Source: an uncultured Peptococcaceae bacterium (lineage in GTDB: Bacteria; Bacillota; Peptococcia; Peptococcales; Peptococcaceae). Taken from it: DNA of 27,781 nucleotides. Both the position numbers and the translations under genes were made by a program. Positions 17,014 through 25,478 of the stretch are shown here, one piece after another; positions within the stretch are counted from its first letter, which is position 1, and each line of letters starts with the position of its first letter. The stretch spans positions 1 through 27,781 of the forward strand of contig CALJRU010000047.1 of assembly GCA_937976375.1 (NCBI GenBank), read 5' to 3'. The notes under the pieces are model-generated. The model did not search any database and was not told where the DNA came from. It saw only the letters and a list, made by a program, of their open reading frames with translations.

Positions 17014-17607
17014 TTATGATAAAAACGGTGTCAGCAACGCATCAATCTGTTCGACGCCCAATCCTGTCTCAGCAGAGAACAAAATAATCTCATCTTCAGC
17101 AGAAAGATCCAGTGCTTTTCGAATCTGATCTTTCTGTTTCTGAAACTGTCCTTTTGATATCTTATCCGCTTTTGTTGCAACAATTTGCACCGGCTTATTG
17201 AAATATTTCAGCCATTGATACATTGCAACATCATCTTTGGTTGGAGGATGACGCAAGTCAATCACCTGAATAATTAGTTGGCATTCATCTCGCTTGAGCA
17301 GATAATTTTCGATAAACTGTCCCCATTTTTCACGATCTTTCTGACTCGCCTTTGCAAATCCATAACCTGGCAAATCAACGAAGTAGAAAGGGGATTGATC
17401 TGTTTCAATCAGATAATAATTGAGTTCTCGTGTTTTTCCAGGTTGAGAGCTGGTTCGCGCAAGATTTTTCCGTTTTATGATACGATTGATAAATGATGAT
17501 TTTCCAACATTTGAACGGCCACAAAGCGCAAATTCAGGGTATCCAGTTTCAGGATATTGCTTTGGCGATACCGCACCAATTAAAAATTTACTATTTTTAA
17601 CAATCAT
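17014..17607 (-). CDS. engB: Ribosome biogenesis GTP-binding protein EngB/YsxC
   Basis: A TRAFAC-class GTPase needed for large-subunit assembly. The 197-residue protein has G1 GRSNVGKSSFI (about 30-40), G2 TSSQPGKTRELNYY, G3 DLPGYGFAKA, G4 TKADK and G5 FSAETGLG. GAGGTG lies upstream. Its ATG overlaps the lon stop by four bases (ATGA), so the two are coupled; the lon-engB order is common in Bacillota. Confidence 0.97.
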   Translation of the reverse strand: MIVKNSKFLIGAVSPKQYPETGYPEFALCGRSNVGKSSFINRIIKRKNLARTSSQPGKTRELNYYLIETDQSPFYFVDLPGYGFAKASQKDREKWGQFIENYLLKRDECQLIIQVIDLRHPPTKDDVAMYQWLKYFNKPVQIVATKADKISKGQFQKQKDQIRKALDLSAEDEIILFSAETGLGVEQIDALLTPFLS

Positions 17608-19946
17608 CCCATCACCTCATTCCGAAAAGCAACCTTCCATACGTCCTCGACACGTTTCACCAATCTAATATCCAAATCATCACGCACTTCTTCTGGAATT
17701 TCTTCCAAATCGCGCTGACAATCTTCAGGAATTAAAACAAGTTTACAGCCTGCACGATGCGCAGCCGTCACTTTTTCTCGAATGCCGCCGACAGGCAGCA
17801 CTTTCCCTCGCAATGTCATTTCACCGGTCATTGCAACATCCTGACGTAATGGTTCGTGAATCATCATTGATAACAAAGATGTGGTCATTGTTACACCTGC
17901 GGATGGTCCCTCTTTTGGAACTGCTCCCGACGGAACATGAACGTGAATATCATGTTCTTCAAGAAACTTTTCCGGGATTCCAACTCGATCTGCGACACTA
18001 CGCAGGTAACTCAAAGAAATCTGTGCAGACTCTTGCATCACTTCTCCAAGCTGCCCGGTGAGATGTATGTTGCCTTTTCCAGGCATACTAAGGCTTTCAA
18101 TTTGTAAGATTTCTCCGCCAACTGGTGTCCAGGCCATGCCAACAGCAACACCAATTTCATCACCCTCACTCGTTGCTAAATGATCAACAAGTGGTTTACC
18201 TAGATAATCCTTCACATTGTTCTTCGTTACTCGTGTTGGCATCTCCTCACCCGGCATAAATGTTCCTTTAGCGAATTTACGACAAATGGCTTCGATTTTT
18301 CGCTGAAGTTCACGAACGCCTGCTTCTCTGGTATACTTTGTAATAATTTCTTTTAATGCACCATCTGTAAACGAAAGGGTTCCTTTTGAAAGGCCACTAG
18401 CATCCATTGCTTTTTTTACTAAGTAACGCTTCGCGATCTGTAATTTTTCATACTCCGTATAACTTGACATTTCAATAATTTCCATTCGATCACGCAAAGG
18501 ACCTGGTATAGCATTGATATCATTTGCAGTCGTTATGAAAAATACTTTAGAGAGATCAAATGGCACTTCAAGATAATGGTCACTGAAAGTATTGTTTTGT
18601 TCTGGATCCAGCGCTTCTAAAAGTGCTGCTGATGGATCACCTTTAAAATCACGCGTAAGCTTATCAATTTCATCCAACAAAAACACAGGATTACTTGATC
18701 CCACATCAGAGATGCCTTGAATAATACGTCCTGGAATGGCACCCACATAAGTCCGACGGTGGCCACGAATTTCTGCTACATCTTGAACACCACCGAGTGC
18801 CGCACGAATAAAATCTCGATTCATTGCACGCGCAATTGATTGAGCAAGGGACGTTTTCCCAATTCCTGGAGGTCCGACCAAGCATAGAATAGAACCTGCA
18901 TTGTCTCCACGCATAAATTGAACAGCAAGAAATTCTAAAATGCGCGATTTAATTTTTTCTAATCCATAATGATCTTTTTCAAGAACTTTGCTCGCATAAA
19001 GCAGATCATTATTATTCTCTTTGTAAATTCCCCAAGGCAATCCAACCAAAAAATCAAGATAATTTTGGATGTTTCCATACTCTGGATGCATCGGTGTTGA
19101 ATTACGCATGCGTTTTAATTCTTTTCGGGCACGTTCCTTCACTTCATCAGGCATAAGTGACTGTTCAATTTTTTCTTCTAATTCATCAAGTTCAGAATCC
19201 TTATCAACGTCTTCTCCCAATTCTTTGCGGATGGCTTTTATTTTTTCACGCAAAAAGTATTCTTTCTGTGATTTATCAATGGAAGCTTTTACACGCTGAT
19301 TTAGTTCCATTTCCAAATGAATGATTTCATTTTCACGCACCAAATAGGTTAACAATTTTTCCAAACGCTGGTCCACATATATATTTGACAGTACGGCATA
19401 TCGATCTTCTAAGCGACCAACCACCAAATGTGTCATAATATCGATTTTCTTAGCCAATTCCGTTTGGTTCTGAATTAACGTTAACTGTGCAGCACTTAAC
19501 TTTCGTGTTAAACGATTAAACCGCAAAAGCTCAGTATTTAATCGGCTCTCTGTTTTTTCTGCCAACAAGCGCGCCGCCTCGCTGCTATAATCATCCGATA
19601 GCGGAAACACACGCACCGTTAATAAGTCGTTATTATTTTCTAACTGCAGAATCTGTACGCGTTGACCAACATCAACGGTGATCTTATAGCCATTGATGGC
19701 TGAATTTTTTTCAACCTTTGTCACAACAGCGGATACACCAATAGGGTACAGTTCCTCTAAAGAAGGAACTTCAGAATTGGGATCAATCTGTGTAAACAGA
19801 TACATTTGCGTACCTTGTGCTTTGGCATCGTCCACTGCTTTTTTTGAAATTTCTCGTCCAATATCTACAGTAATGGTCGTGGATGGCAGTGGAACCAATT
19901 GACGAAGCGGCACCATTACGCCACTCTGACTTTTAACCGCACTCAT
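17604..19946 (-). CDS. lon: ATP-dependent protease LonA
   Basis: Degrades misfolded and regulatory proteins in the cytoplasm. The 780-residue protein has the N-terminal LON substrate domain (about 10-195), a long helical linker (YFLREKIKAIRKELGED), an AAA+ module with Walker A GPPGIGKTS near residue 357 and Walker B VFLLDEIDKL, and a C-terminal serine protease domain with the Ser-Lys dyad in PKEGPSAGVTM (Ser about 678) and the Lys of GGIREKVTAA about 43 residues later. GGAAG precedes the ATG. A clpX terminator ends only a few bases before that site, so expression may depend on read-through. Length is normal. Confidence 0.98.
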   Translation of the reverse strand: MSAVKSQSGVMVPLRQLVPLPSTTITVDIGREISKKAVDDAKAQGTQMYLFTQIDPNSEVPSLEELYPIGVSAVVTKVEKNSAINGYKITVDVGQRVQILQLENNNDLLTVRVFPLSDDYSSEAARLLAEKTESRLNTELLRFNRLTRKLSAAQLTLIQNQTELAKKIDIMTHLVVGRLEDRYAVLSNIYVDQRLEKLLTYLVRENEIIHLEMELNQRVKASIDKSQKEYFLREKIKAIRKELGEDVDKDSELDELEEKIEQSLMPDEVKERARKELKRMRNSTPMHPEYGNIQNYLDFLVGLPWGIYKENNNDLLYASKVLEKDHYGLEKIKSRILEFLAVQFMRGDNAGSILCLVGPPGIGKTSLAQSIARAMNRDFIRAALGGVQDVAEIRGHRRTYVGAIPGRIIQGISDVGSSNPVFLLDEIDKLTRDFKGDPSAALLEALDPEQNNTFSDHYLEVPFDLSKVFFITTANDINAIPGPLRDRMEIIEMSSYTEYEKLQIAKRYLVKKAMDASGLSKGTLSFTDGALKEIITKYTREAGVRELQRKIEAICRKFAKGTFMPGEEMPTRVTKNNVKDYLGKPLVDHLATSEGDEIGVAVGMAWTPVGGEILQIESLSMPGKGNIHLTGQLGEVMQESAQISLSYLRSVADRVGIPEKFLEEHDIHVHVPSGAVPKEGPSAGVTMTTSLLSMMIHEPLRQDVAMTGEMTLRGKVLPVGGIREKVTAAHRAGCKLVLIPEDCQRDLEEIPEEVRDDLDIRLVKRVEDVWKVAFRNEVMG

Positions 19947-19961
19947 CTTATCACTTCCTTA

Positions 19962-20000
19962 TTTAAAAAGGCTTTGCAAAGAACCCCTTGCAAAGCCTTT
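19962..20000 (-). terminator. Intrinsic terminator between clpX and lon
   Basis: Perfect 13-bp stem (arms 19967-19979 and 19988-20000) with an 8-base loop, followed on the minus strand by TTTTT overlapping the stem end and then AAAT. It begins 8 bases after the clpX stop and ends a few bases before the lon ribosome binding site. Confidence 0.85.
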
Positions 20001-20007
20001 CATCATC

Positions 20008-21255
20008 TTATTTATATTCCAAAATCGATGTACCTGTTCCAAGAATCGCATCTTTTGTAATGCGAACACGCACTATATCATCTCGGCTTGGAATATCAAA
20101 CATTATATCCATCATTACATTTTCAAGAATTGCTCGCAAGCCACGAGCACCTGTGTTGCGCTTTAACGCTTCCTCAGCAATGGCATCCAGTGCATCTTCT
20201 TCAAAAACAAGTTCAACATGATCCATTTCGAAAAGTTTTTGATATTGTTTCACCAGTGCATTCTTTGGCTCAACAAGAACGCGAATTAAAGCTTCTTTAT
20301 CAAGCTGTTCTAAGGTCACCAAATAAGGAACACGTCCAATGAATTCTGGAATCAAGCCAAATTTCAACAAATCTTCTGGCTCAATTTTTTTAATGGTTGG
20401 CAAATCTTGTTGTGTTTGTCGAGCATTTTCTTCAATGTCGGTCGCAAACCCAAGGCTGCCTTTGCCAATTCTACGATCAATGATATTTTCAATACCATCA
20501 AACGCACCACCCAATATGAACAAAATATTGGTAGTGTCTAATTGAATAAATTCTTGATGCGGATGTTTACGCCCACCTTGTGGCGGAATGTTGGCAACAG
20601 TACCTTCTATAATTTTCAAAAGTGCCTGCTGCACGCCCTCACCTGAAACATCACGCGTAATAGATGGATTGTCACTCTTGCGAGCAATTTTGTCAATTTC
20701 ATCGATATAGATAATGCCTCGGCTGGCTGCATCCATATCGAAATCGGCAGCCTGTATCAGCTTCAAAAGGATATTTTCAACATCCTCACCGACATAGCCA
20801 GCTTCCGTTAATGACGTTGCATCTGCAATCGCAAATGGAACATTCAGCACACGTGCCAATGTTTGTGCCAATAACGTTTTCCCGCTGCCGGTAGGACCAA
20901 TCAAACAAATATTGGTCTTTTGCAGCTCGACATCATTGTCGCTGCTTGCATCATCAATATAGTTGATGCGCTTATAATGATTGTAAACTGCCACAGATAA
21001 GGCTTTTTTTGCTTCATCTTGACCAATGACGTACTCATCAAGAACAGCTTTTATATCAGCTGGCTTTAGTGCGTTTGTTTGCGAATAATCTTTTTGAGCA
21101 GAAATTGCATTTTCAGCTAATATTTCATCGCAAATTTTTACACATTCATCACAAATGTAAACGCCTTGCCCTGCAATCAATTTATTTACTTCGTCTCTTG
21201 TTTTGCCACAAAAGGAACAACGAATTTCTTCATTCTGATCTTCGTTTTTACTCAT
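20008..21255 (-). CDS. clpX: ATP-dependent Clp protease ATPase subunit ClpX
   Basis: The AAA+ unfoldase that feeds ClpP. The 415-residue protein has the N-terminal zinc-binding domain (Cys13, Cys16, Cys35, Cys38), Walker A GPTGSGKT (120-127), pore loop AGYVGED near 152-158, Walker B IIYIDEIDKI, and a ClpP-docking loop KGSLGFA, with Leu-Gly-Phe where many ClpX have Ile-Gly-Phe. The second of two adjacent possible starts (TTG-ATG) is chosen because GGAG lies the right distance from the ATG. It follows clpP by 16 bases. Confidence 0.98.
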   Translation of the reverse strand: MSKNEDQNEEIRCSFCGKTRDEVNKLIAGQGVYICDECVKICDEILAENAISAQKDYSQTNALKPADIKAVLDEYVIGQDEAKKALSVAVYNHYKRINYIDDASSDNDVELQKTNICLIGPTGSGKTLLAQTLARVLNVPFAIADATSLTEAGYVGEDVENILLKLIQAADFDMDAASRGIIYIDEIDKIARKSDNPSITRDVSGEGVQQALLKIIEGTVANIPPQGGRKHPHQEFIQLDTTNILFILGGAFDGIENIIDRRIGKGSLGFATDIEENARQTQQDLPTIKKIEPEDLLKFGLIPEFIGRVPYLVTLEQLDKEALIRVLVEPKNALVKQYQKLFEMDHVELVFEEDALDAIAEEALKRNTGARGLRAILENVMMDIMFDIPSRDDIVRVRITKDAILGTGTSILEYK

Positions 21256-21271
21256 CAATGTTCTCCATTCT

Positions 21272-21856
21272 TTAGTGACGTTCGATGACCTTATCGATCA
21301 AACCATATTCCTTGGCAGCAGCTGCTTCCATGAAATAGTCACGTTCGGTATCTTGACGTACTTTTTCAGGATCTTGTCCCGTTCTTTCTGCCAAAATACG
21401 AATCATTTTATCTTTGATTTCAAGAATGCGTTTTGCATGAATCTCAATATCAGTTGCTTGTCCCTGAGCACCTCCAAGAGGCTGGTGAATCATGATTTCA
21501 CTATTAGGCAGCGCGAAACGTTTTCCTTTTTCACCAGCAGCAAGCAAAAATGCCCCCATGCTGGCTGCCATACCTACACAAAATGTGCAAACATCTGGCT
21601 TCACATACTGCATTGTATCAAAAATAGCCATACCAGCAGTCACAGAACCGCCAGGACTATTGATGTACATGTAGATGTCTTTTTTAGGATCATCAGCTTC
21701 CAGGAAAAGAAGTTGCGCAATGATTGCATTGGCAGAATCATCGGTGACTTCACCACCAAGAAAAATGATTCTATCCTTCAGCAATCTCGAATAGATGTCG
21801 TAGGAGCGTTCTCCATGACCAGTTTGTTCAATAACATAAGGTACTAGATAGCTCAT
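21272..21856 (-). CDS. clpP: ATP-dependent Clp protease proteolytic subunit ClpP
   Basis: The serine peptidase barrel used by ClpX. The 194-residue protein has the catalytic triad Ser99 (GMAASMGAF), His124 (IMIHQPLGG) and Asp173 (TERDYFM). Starting at MSYLVPYVIEQT gives the standard family N-terminus with AAAGGAG seven bases upstream; the longer frame adds 15 residues from the tig-clpP gap and is rejected. Order tig-clpP-clpX-lon is the common arrangement. Confidence 0.98.
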   Translation of the reverse strand: MSYLVPYVIEQTGHGERSYDIYSRLLKDRIIFLGGEVTDDSANAIIAQLLFLEADDPKKDIYMYINSPGGSVTAGMAIFDTMQYVKPDVCTFCVGMAASMGAFLLAAGEKGKRFALPNSEIMIHQPLGGAQGQATDIEIHAKRILEIKDKMIRILAERTGQDPEKVRQDTERDYFMEAAAAKEYGLIDKVIERH

Positions 21857-21901
21857 TTGTAAACTCCTTTCGCTATTCCTGTCTACTGAAAGTCGCAACA
21901 A

Positions 21902-23200
21902 TTACTTAATAACGGCTTTTTCCAACAGGAACTTCATAACTTTTTCAAATTTAATGCTGTTACGCAAAGATTCAGTCTGTCCCTGTACCATAAAGATCTG
22001 TTTCAACTGATCTTTTTCCATCTGATAGTACTTGGCAAGTTTTTCCATTTCTTCGTCAAGTTCTTCTTCAGAAACGGTAATTTCTTCGCGATCAGCAATT
22101 TCACTGAGAACGAGCTGTTGCTTTACGGAAGCTTCTGCTCGTTCAGCGAACTCTTTCTTCATATCTTCTTCGTTGGAATTGGTCCACTGGAGGTACTGAT
22201 CCATTTCAATACCTTGTGCACGAAGGTTGTAGGTCATCTCATTCAGATAGCCTTCAGCTTCCTTTTCAACCATGGATTGTGGTGCCACAACATCAGAATC
22301 ACTGGTAACTTTTTCAGCAATTTTGCTCTTATACTGATTTTCAGCAGCTTCCTTACGTTGTTTTTCCATGTCTTCACGAAGATGTGCTTTGTATTCATCC
22401 AAGGTATCATATTCGCTGACATCTTTTGCAAAGTCATCATCCAATGGTGCAAGATGTTTACGCTTAATGGCATTGACTTTAACAGTGAATACAACTGCTG
22501 CACCAGCAAGGTCAGCTGCATGATATTCTTCAGGGAAAGTCAGATCGAGATCTTTTTCTTCGCCAACTTTCATGCCAATCATGCCTTCTTCAAAGCCTGG
22601 GATGAAGCTGTTAGAACCGATGGTCAATTCATAGTTTTCAGCAGTGCCGCCTTCGAATGCAACGCCGTCCTTTTTGCCGCAGAAGTCGAGCAGAACGATA
22701 TCCCCATTTTCAACTGCAGCGTCTTCATCTTCTACATCTTCGATCAAAGCGGTGTTTTCACGCGCATGATCCATTTCCTTTTGAATATCTTCATCAGATA
22801 CTGTGGTATCAACAGCTTCTAATTCAATACCAGTATATTCACCAAGTGTGATTTCCTGCTTGGTGTCAACGGTTGCAGTGAAAACAAAAGGCTTGCCAGC
22901 TTCAAGAGTCACTACATCAAATTTAGGTTCTGCGATTGGCTGAATGTCTTCATTTTCTTTGATGGCATCAACATATTTAGGGAAAACGCAAAGTTCTGCT
23001 GCATCATAGTAGAAGAAATCTTTCCCATAATATTGTTCAATCAATTGGCGAGGAGCGTGGCCCTTACGGAAACCTGGGATATTGATTTTACCCTTACGAT
23101 CACGATATGCCTTTTCAACAAATTCTTTAAATTCGTCTTCTGGAATCTCGATGGTTAATTCCACCTGAACCTTATCAAGCTGTTTCTTTTCTACCTTCAT
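21902..23200 (-). CDS. tig: Trigger factor
   Basis: The ribosome-bound chaperone with peptidyl-prolyl isomerase activity. The 432-residue protein has the N-terminal ribosome-binding domain, with the signature FRKGHAPRQLIEQYYG near 44-60, a central FKBP-type domain (about 145-250: NGDIVLLDFCGKKDGVAFEGG, FIPGFEEGMIGMKVGEE) and a C-terminal helical chaperone domain. The inner ATG follows AGGAGG and gives the usual N-terminus (MKVEKKQLDKVQVEL). A TATAAG at 23237-23242 may be the -10 of its promoter, with no clear -35. Confidence 0.97.
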   Translation of the reverse strand: MKVEKKQLDKVQVELTIEIPEDEFKEFVEKAYRDRKGKINIPGFRKGHAPRQLIEQYYGKDFFYYDAAELCVFPKYVDAIKENEDIQPIAEPKFDVVTLEAGKPFVFTATVDTKQEITLGEYTGIELEAVDTTVSDEDIQKEMDHARENTALIEDVEDEDAAVENGDIVLLDFCGKKDGVAFEGGTAENYELTIGSNSFIPGFEEGMIGMKVGEEKDLDLTFPEEYHAADLAGAAVVFTVKVNAIKRKHLAPLDDDFAKDVSEYDTLDEYKAHLREDMEKQRKEAAENQYKSKIAEKVTSDSDVVAPQSMVEKEAEGYLNEMTYNLRAQGIEMDQYLQWTNSNEEDMKKEFAERAEASVKQQLVLSEIADREEITVSEEELDEEMEKLAKYYQMEKDQLKQIFMVQGQTESLRNSIKFEKVMKFLLEKAVIK

Positions 23201-23280
23201 AATTATCCTCCTAAATGAGCCTTTTGTATTTTTAATCTTATAGTAACATACTACAAGCAAAAACTACTATAAAATCATAT

Positions 23281-23303
23281 AAAAAAAGCGACTGGTTCAG
23301 TCG
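23281..23303 (-). terminator. Terminator of the tRNA-Leu/tRNA-Gly unit
   Basis: A 7-bp GC-rich stem, arms 23287-23293 and 23297-23303, with a 3-base loop, followed on the minus strand by six T. It begins 10 bases past the 3' end of tRNA-Gly. Confidence 0.9.
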
Positions 23304-23313
23304 CAATTTTTAA

Positions 23314-23386
23314 AAGCGGAAAACGAGATTCGAACTCGCGACCCTCGCCTTGGCAAGGCGATGCTCTACCACTGAGCCATTTCCGC
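23314..23386 (-). tRNA. tRNA-Gly (anticodon GCC)
   Basis: A 73-base gene folding into a full cloverleaf. The acceptor GCGGAAA/TTTCCGC-type arms pair, the anticodon stem TCGCC/GGCGA carries loop TTGCCAA (anticodon GCC), and GTTCGAATC marks the T arm. The discriminator is U, normal for glycine. CCA is not encoded. Confidence 0.96.
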
Positions 23387-23389
23387 ATA

Positions 23390-23471
23390 TGCGGATGAAG
23401 GGACTTGAACCCCCACGTCGTGAGACGCCAGATCCTAAGTCTGGTGCGTCTGCCAATTCCGCCACATCCGC
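23390..23471 (-). tRNA. tRNA-Leu (anticodon TAG)
   Basis: An 82-base class II tRNA. Anticodon stem CCAGA/TCTGG carries loop CTTAGGA (anticodon TAG), there is a long variable arm (CGTCTCACGACG), and the T arm has GTTCAAGTC. The discriminator is A as expected for leucine. CCA is not encoded. Only three bases separate it from tRNA-Gly. Confidence 0.96.
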
Positions 23472-23523
23472 GCATATTTGAATTTTTTCGCGACATCCAA
23501 TGTATGTCGTAACAACATGGAAT

Positions 23524-23552
23524 ATATTACATGATTCGACGCACTTTGTCAA
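23524..23552 (-). promoter_or_regulatory. Promoter of the tRNA-Leu/tRNA-Gly unit
   Basis: Perfect TTGACA (23547-23552), a 17-base spacer and TAATAT (23524-23529), directed at the two minus-strand tRNA genes. The predicted start is about 46 bases before tRNA-Leu. Confidence 0.8.
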
Positions 23553-23716
23553 CAAACTTTTTCTGTTTTATCAAAAATATCCTTCTTGATTTTCACCCTA
23601 TCTATTCTCTTAAAAAACCTCAACCATTTGTTTATTTTTAAGAAAAATGCCACCCCATCTTTCTAACTATAAATACAATAATCTGCGCCTTTCTTCAACA
23701 CAATCTTGCAATAATT

Positions 23717-23725
23717 TGATATACT
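23717..23725 (+). promoter_or_regulatory. Extended -10 promoter for the CpXC/alarmone operon
   Basis: TGATATACT matches the extended -10 pattern (TGnTATAMT), with the hexamer at 23720-23725. No good -35 hexamer is seen, which extended -10 promoters can tolerate. It lies 34 bases before the first start codon. The rest of the 288-base divergent gap holds the tRNA promoter and nothing else recognisable. Confidence 0.55.
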
Positions 23726-23759
23726 ATCGATGTTCAATGAAATGATTAGGAGGAATTCT

Positions 23760-24434
23760 ATGTTAAATACAACCATGATCTCTGCTCAATGCCCTCATTG
23801 CAATGCTGAGATTGAAATACCTTACGTTAAAGAAGTCAATATTGCAAAACAACCAGAAGCCAAAGAAGCTATTTTGTCTGGCAAATTTTTTAAATACACT
23901 TGTCCAGAATGTGGAAAGGTCATTTCAACAGCGGGTCCTTTACTGTATCACGATCCAGATGTCCCAACAATGATTTATTTTGTTCCAACTGGTTTTGATG
24001 CATCAACGGATAAACTTGATGAAATGCTAAGCCTCATTCAAGGAATGGAAGGTGACAAAGCCAGTCTCTATCAAGCTCGTTTGGTCTCCACTGTGGATAA
24101 ATTACTTGAAAAAATTTACATTCAAGATGCTAAATTAGATGATCGCATCGTTGAACTTGTAAAATTGGCATATCTCAAACATTATGGCAGTGAACTTCAG
24201 GCTAAAGGCTCCATTCAGGCTACTCTATTCATGCCATCACAGGACGGCAATGATGCCCAAATTATATTCATGTTTGAAAAAACACAAGATATGGCGACTG
24301 TCGACTTTTCGAAAGATTTTTACGCATACTTTGCCACCGAATATGGCGAACGCCTCGCAAAAGAAGCTGAAGTCAACCAATTCCAAGTCATTGACGAAAA
24401 GTGGGCGGCTGATTTTCTCACAGAAAAAGCATAA
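23760..24434 (+). CDS. CpXC domain protein
   Basis: A 224-residue cytoplasmic protein with two zinc-ribbon half-sites in its first 55 residues: Cys11-Pro-His-Cys14 and Cys48-Pro-Glu-Cys51, the arrangement that names the CpXC family. The segment between (AEIEIPYVKEVNIAKQPEAKEAIL) and the following FFKYTCPECGKV fit that family; the remaining 170 residues have no motif I recognise and no membrane span. AGGAGG lies upstream of the ATG; ten extra upstream codons are rejected. It is followed after 15 bases by an alarmone synthetase, so the two are likely co-expressed. CpXC proteins have no established biochemical role. Confidence 0.85.
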   Translation: MLNTTMISAQCPHCNAEIEIPYVKEVNIAKQPEAKEAILSGKFFKYTCPECGKVISTAGPLLYHDPDVPTMIYFVPTGFDASTDKLDEMLSLIQGMEGDKASLYQARLVSTVDKLLEKIYIQDAKLDDRIVELVKLAYLKHYGSELQAKGSIQATLFMPSQDGNDAQIIFMFEKTQDMATVDFSKDFYAYFATEYGERLAKEAEVNQFQVIDEKWAADFLTEKA

Positions 24435-24449
24435 AGGAGCGTGTTTTTT

Positions 24450-25142
24450 ATGAATTTACCAAATGATGAAGAACAAATCCTTAACACTACCCTCTCTATT
24501 GCAGAAATCATTGATATCGAAGACAACCCAATAAAAACATTAAAACAAGCCGAAGCATTCCAATACATGATGTTGGAATATGGCGCTGCTTTAAAGATCG
24601 TCGAAACAAAACTTGATGCACTCGACAGTGAATTCAATCTTCGTCATGCACGCAATCCGATTGAATCCATCTCTACGCGTCTAAAAACGCCCGACAGCAT
24701 TGTTGAAAAAATGCACCGTCGCGGCCAGCCAATTTCCATTGAAAGCATTCAAAAAACACTGACAGATATCGCAGGTGCTCGTGTTATCTGCTCATTTTTA
24801 GATGACATTTACAGCTTAGCGGATATGATTGAAAATCAGGAAGACATCACCGTTCGCGTGAAAAAAGACTATATTGCCCATCCAAAAGAAAATGGCTATC
24901 GCAGTCTTCACCTCATCGTTTCTATTCCGATCTATCTTTCTCAAGGGCGCAAAGATATTCCTGTTGAAATTCAATTTCGCACCATTGCCATGGAATTCTG
25001 GGCAACGTTGGAACATAAAATCAAATACAAGAAAAAAATTGCAGATCCTGAAAGTGTTTCTGCAGAGCTCAAGTCTTGTGCGGATTTAATTAACGAAATT
25101 GATCACCGCATGCAAAGCCTGCGTCGTCGCACGATTGATTAA
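24450..25142 (+). CDS. relQ: Small alarmone synthetase, RelQ/YjbM-like
   Basis: Makes (p)ppGpp by transferring pyrophosphate from ATP to GTP or GDP. The 230-residue protein is a stand-alone RelA/SpoT synthetase domain with no hydrolase or ACT/TGS domains. Motifs in order: HARNPIESISTRLKTPDSI (66-84), IAGARVICSF (107-116), KDYIAHPKENGYRSLHL (139-155), PVEIQFRTIAMEFWATLEHKIKYK (171-194). The C-terminal helical tail (200-230) fits the tetramerising tail of RelQ more than RelP, but the symbol is by similarity only. AAAGGAG precedes the ATG; an upstream in-frame GTG is rejected. It is second in an operon with a CpXC protein. Confidence 0.93.
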   Translation: MNLPNDEEQILNTTLSIAEIIDIEDNPIKTLKQAEAFQYMMLEYGAALKIVETKLDALDSEFNLRHARNPIESISTRLKTPDSIVEKMHRRGQPISIESIQKTLTDIAGARVICSFLDDIYSLADMIENQEDITVRVKKDYIAHPKENGYRSLHLIVSIPIYLSQGRKDIPVEIQFRTIAMEFWATLEHKIKYKKKIADPESVSAELKSCADLINEIDHRMQSLRRRTID

Positions 25143-25181
25143 GCGTTGTTAAAACTTTTTTAAAAAAGTTAAAAATAAGTG

Positions 25182-25211
25182 TTGACAACACTAACAATCA
25201 TGTAGTAGAAT
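25182..25211 (+). promoter_or_regulatory. Promoter of the six-gene tRNA cluster
   Basis: Perfect TTGACA (25182-25187), an 18-base spacer and TAGAAT (25206-25211), 13 bases before tRNA-Pro. The -35 is embedded in a GTGTTG-A-CAACAC palindrome (25179-25191). Confidence 0.8.
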
Positions 25212-25223
25212 TCGTTGTGTTGT

Positions 25224-25297
25224 CGGGGCGTAGCGCAGTTTGGTAGCGCACGTGGTTTGGGACCATGGGGTCGGGGGTTCGAATCCCTCCGCCCCGA
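25224..25297 (+). tRNA. tRNA-Pro (anticodon TGG)
   Basis: 74 bases. The acceptor CGGGGCG pairs with CGCCCCG, and anticodon stem CGTGG/CCATG carries loop TTTGGGA (anticodon TGG). The T arm has GTTCGAATC. The C1-G72 pair is typical for bacterial tRNA-Pro. CCA is not encoded. Confidence 0.96.
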
Positions 25298-25317
25298 TAA
25301 TTTTTGTTTCACTTTTT

Positions 25318-25388
25318 GCGGGTGTAACTCAATGGTAGAGTTCTGGCCTTCCAAGCCAGCTACGTGGGTTCGATTCCCATCACCCGCT
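25318..25388 (+). tRNA. tRNA-Gly (anticodon TCC)
   Basis: 71 bases. The acceptor GCGGGTG pairs with CACCCGC, and anticodon stem CTGGC/GCCAG carries loop CTTCCAA (anticodon TCC). The discriminator is U. CCA is not encoded. A second glycine tRNA, with GCC, is at 23314-23386. Confidence 0.96.
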
Positions 25389-25390
25389 GT

Positions 25391-25464
25391 GTGCCTGTAG
25401 CTCAGTTGGATAGAGCATCGGACTTCTAATCCGAGGGTCGGGGGTTCGAATCCCTCCAGGCACG
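25391..25464 (+). tRNA. tRNA-Arg (anticodon TCT)
   Basis: 74 bases. The acceptor GTGCCTG pairs with CAGGCAC, and anticodon stem TCGGA/TCCGA carries loop CTTCTAA (anticodon TCT). The discriminator is G. CCA is not encoded. Only two bases separate it from tRNA-Gly. Confidence 0.96.
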
Positions 25465-25478
25465 GTTTAATTAAATAT

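Noticed and set aside
22118..22822. 234-residue plus-strand frame
   Set aside because: Antisense to tig. The length reflects the codon bias of tig, not a real gene; the product is Phe-rich without motifs.
23275..23555. Minus-strand frames over tRNA-Leu and tRNA-Gly
   Set aside because: They translate the tRNA genes themselves (phrases such as VAELADAPDLGSG) and have no coding support.
25153..25170. Perfect 18-base palindrome AACTTTTTTAAAAAAGTT after relQ
   Set aside because: It is nearly all A and T with no loop or GC core, so it is a poor terminator; a simple A/T run is the likelier explanation.
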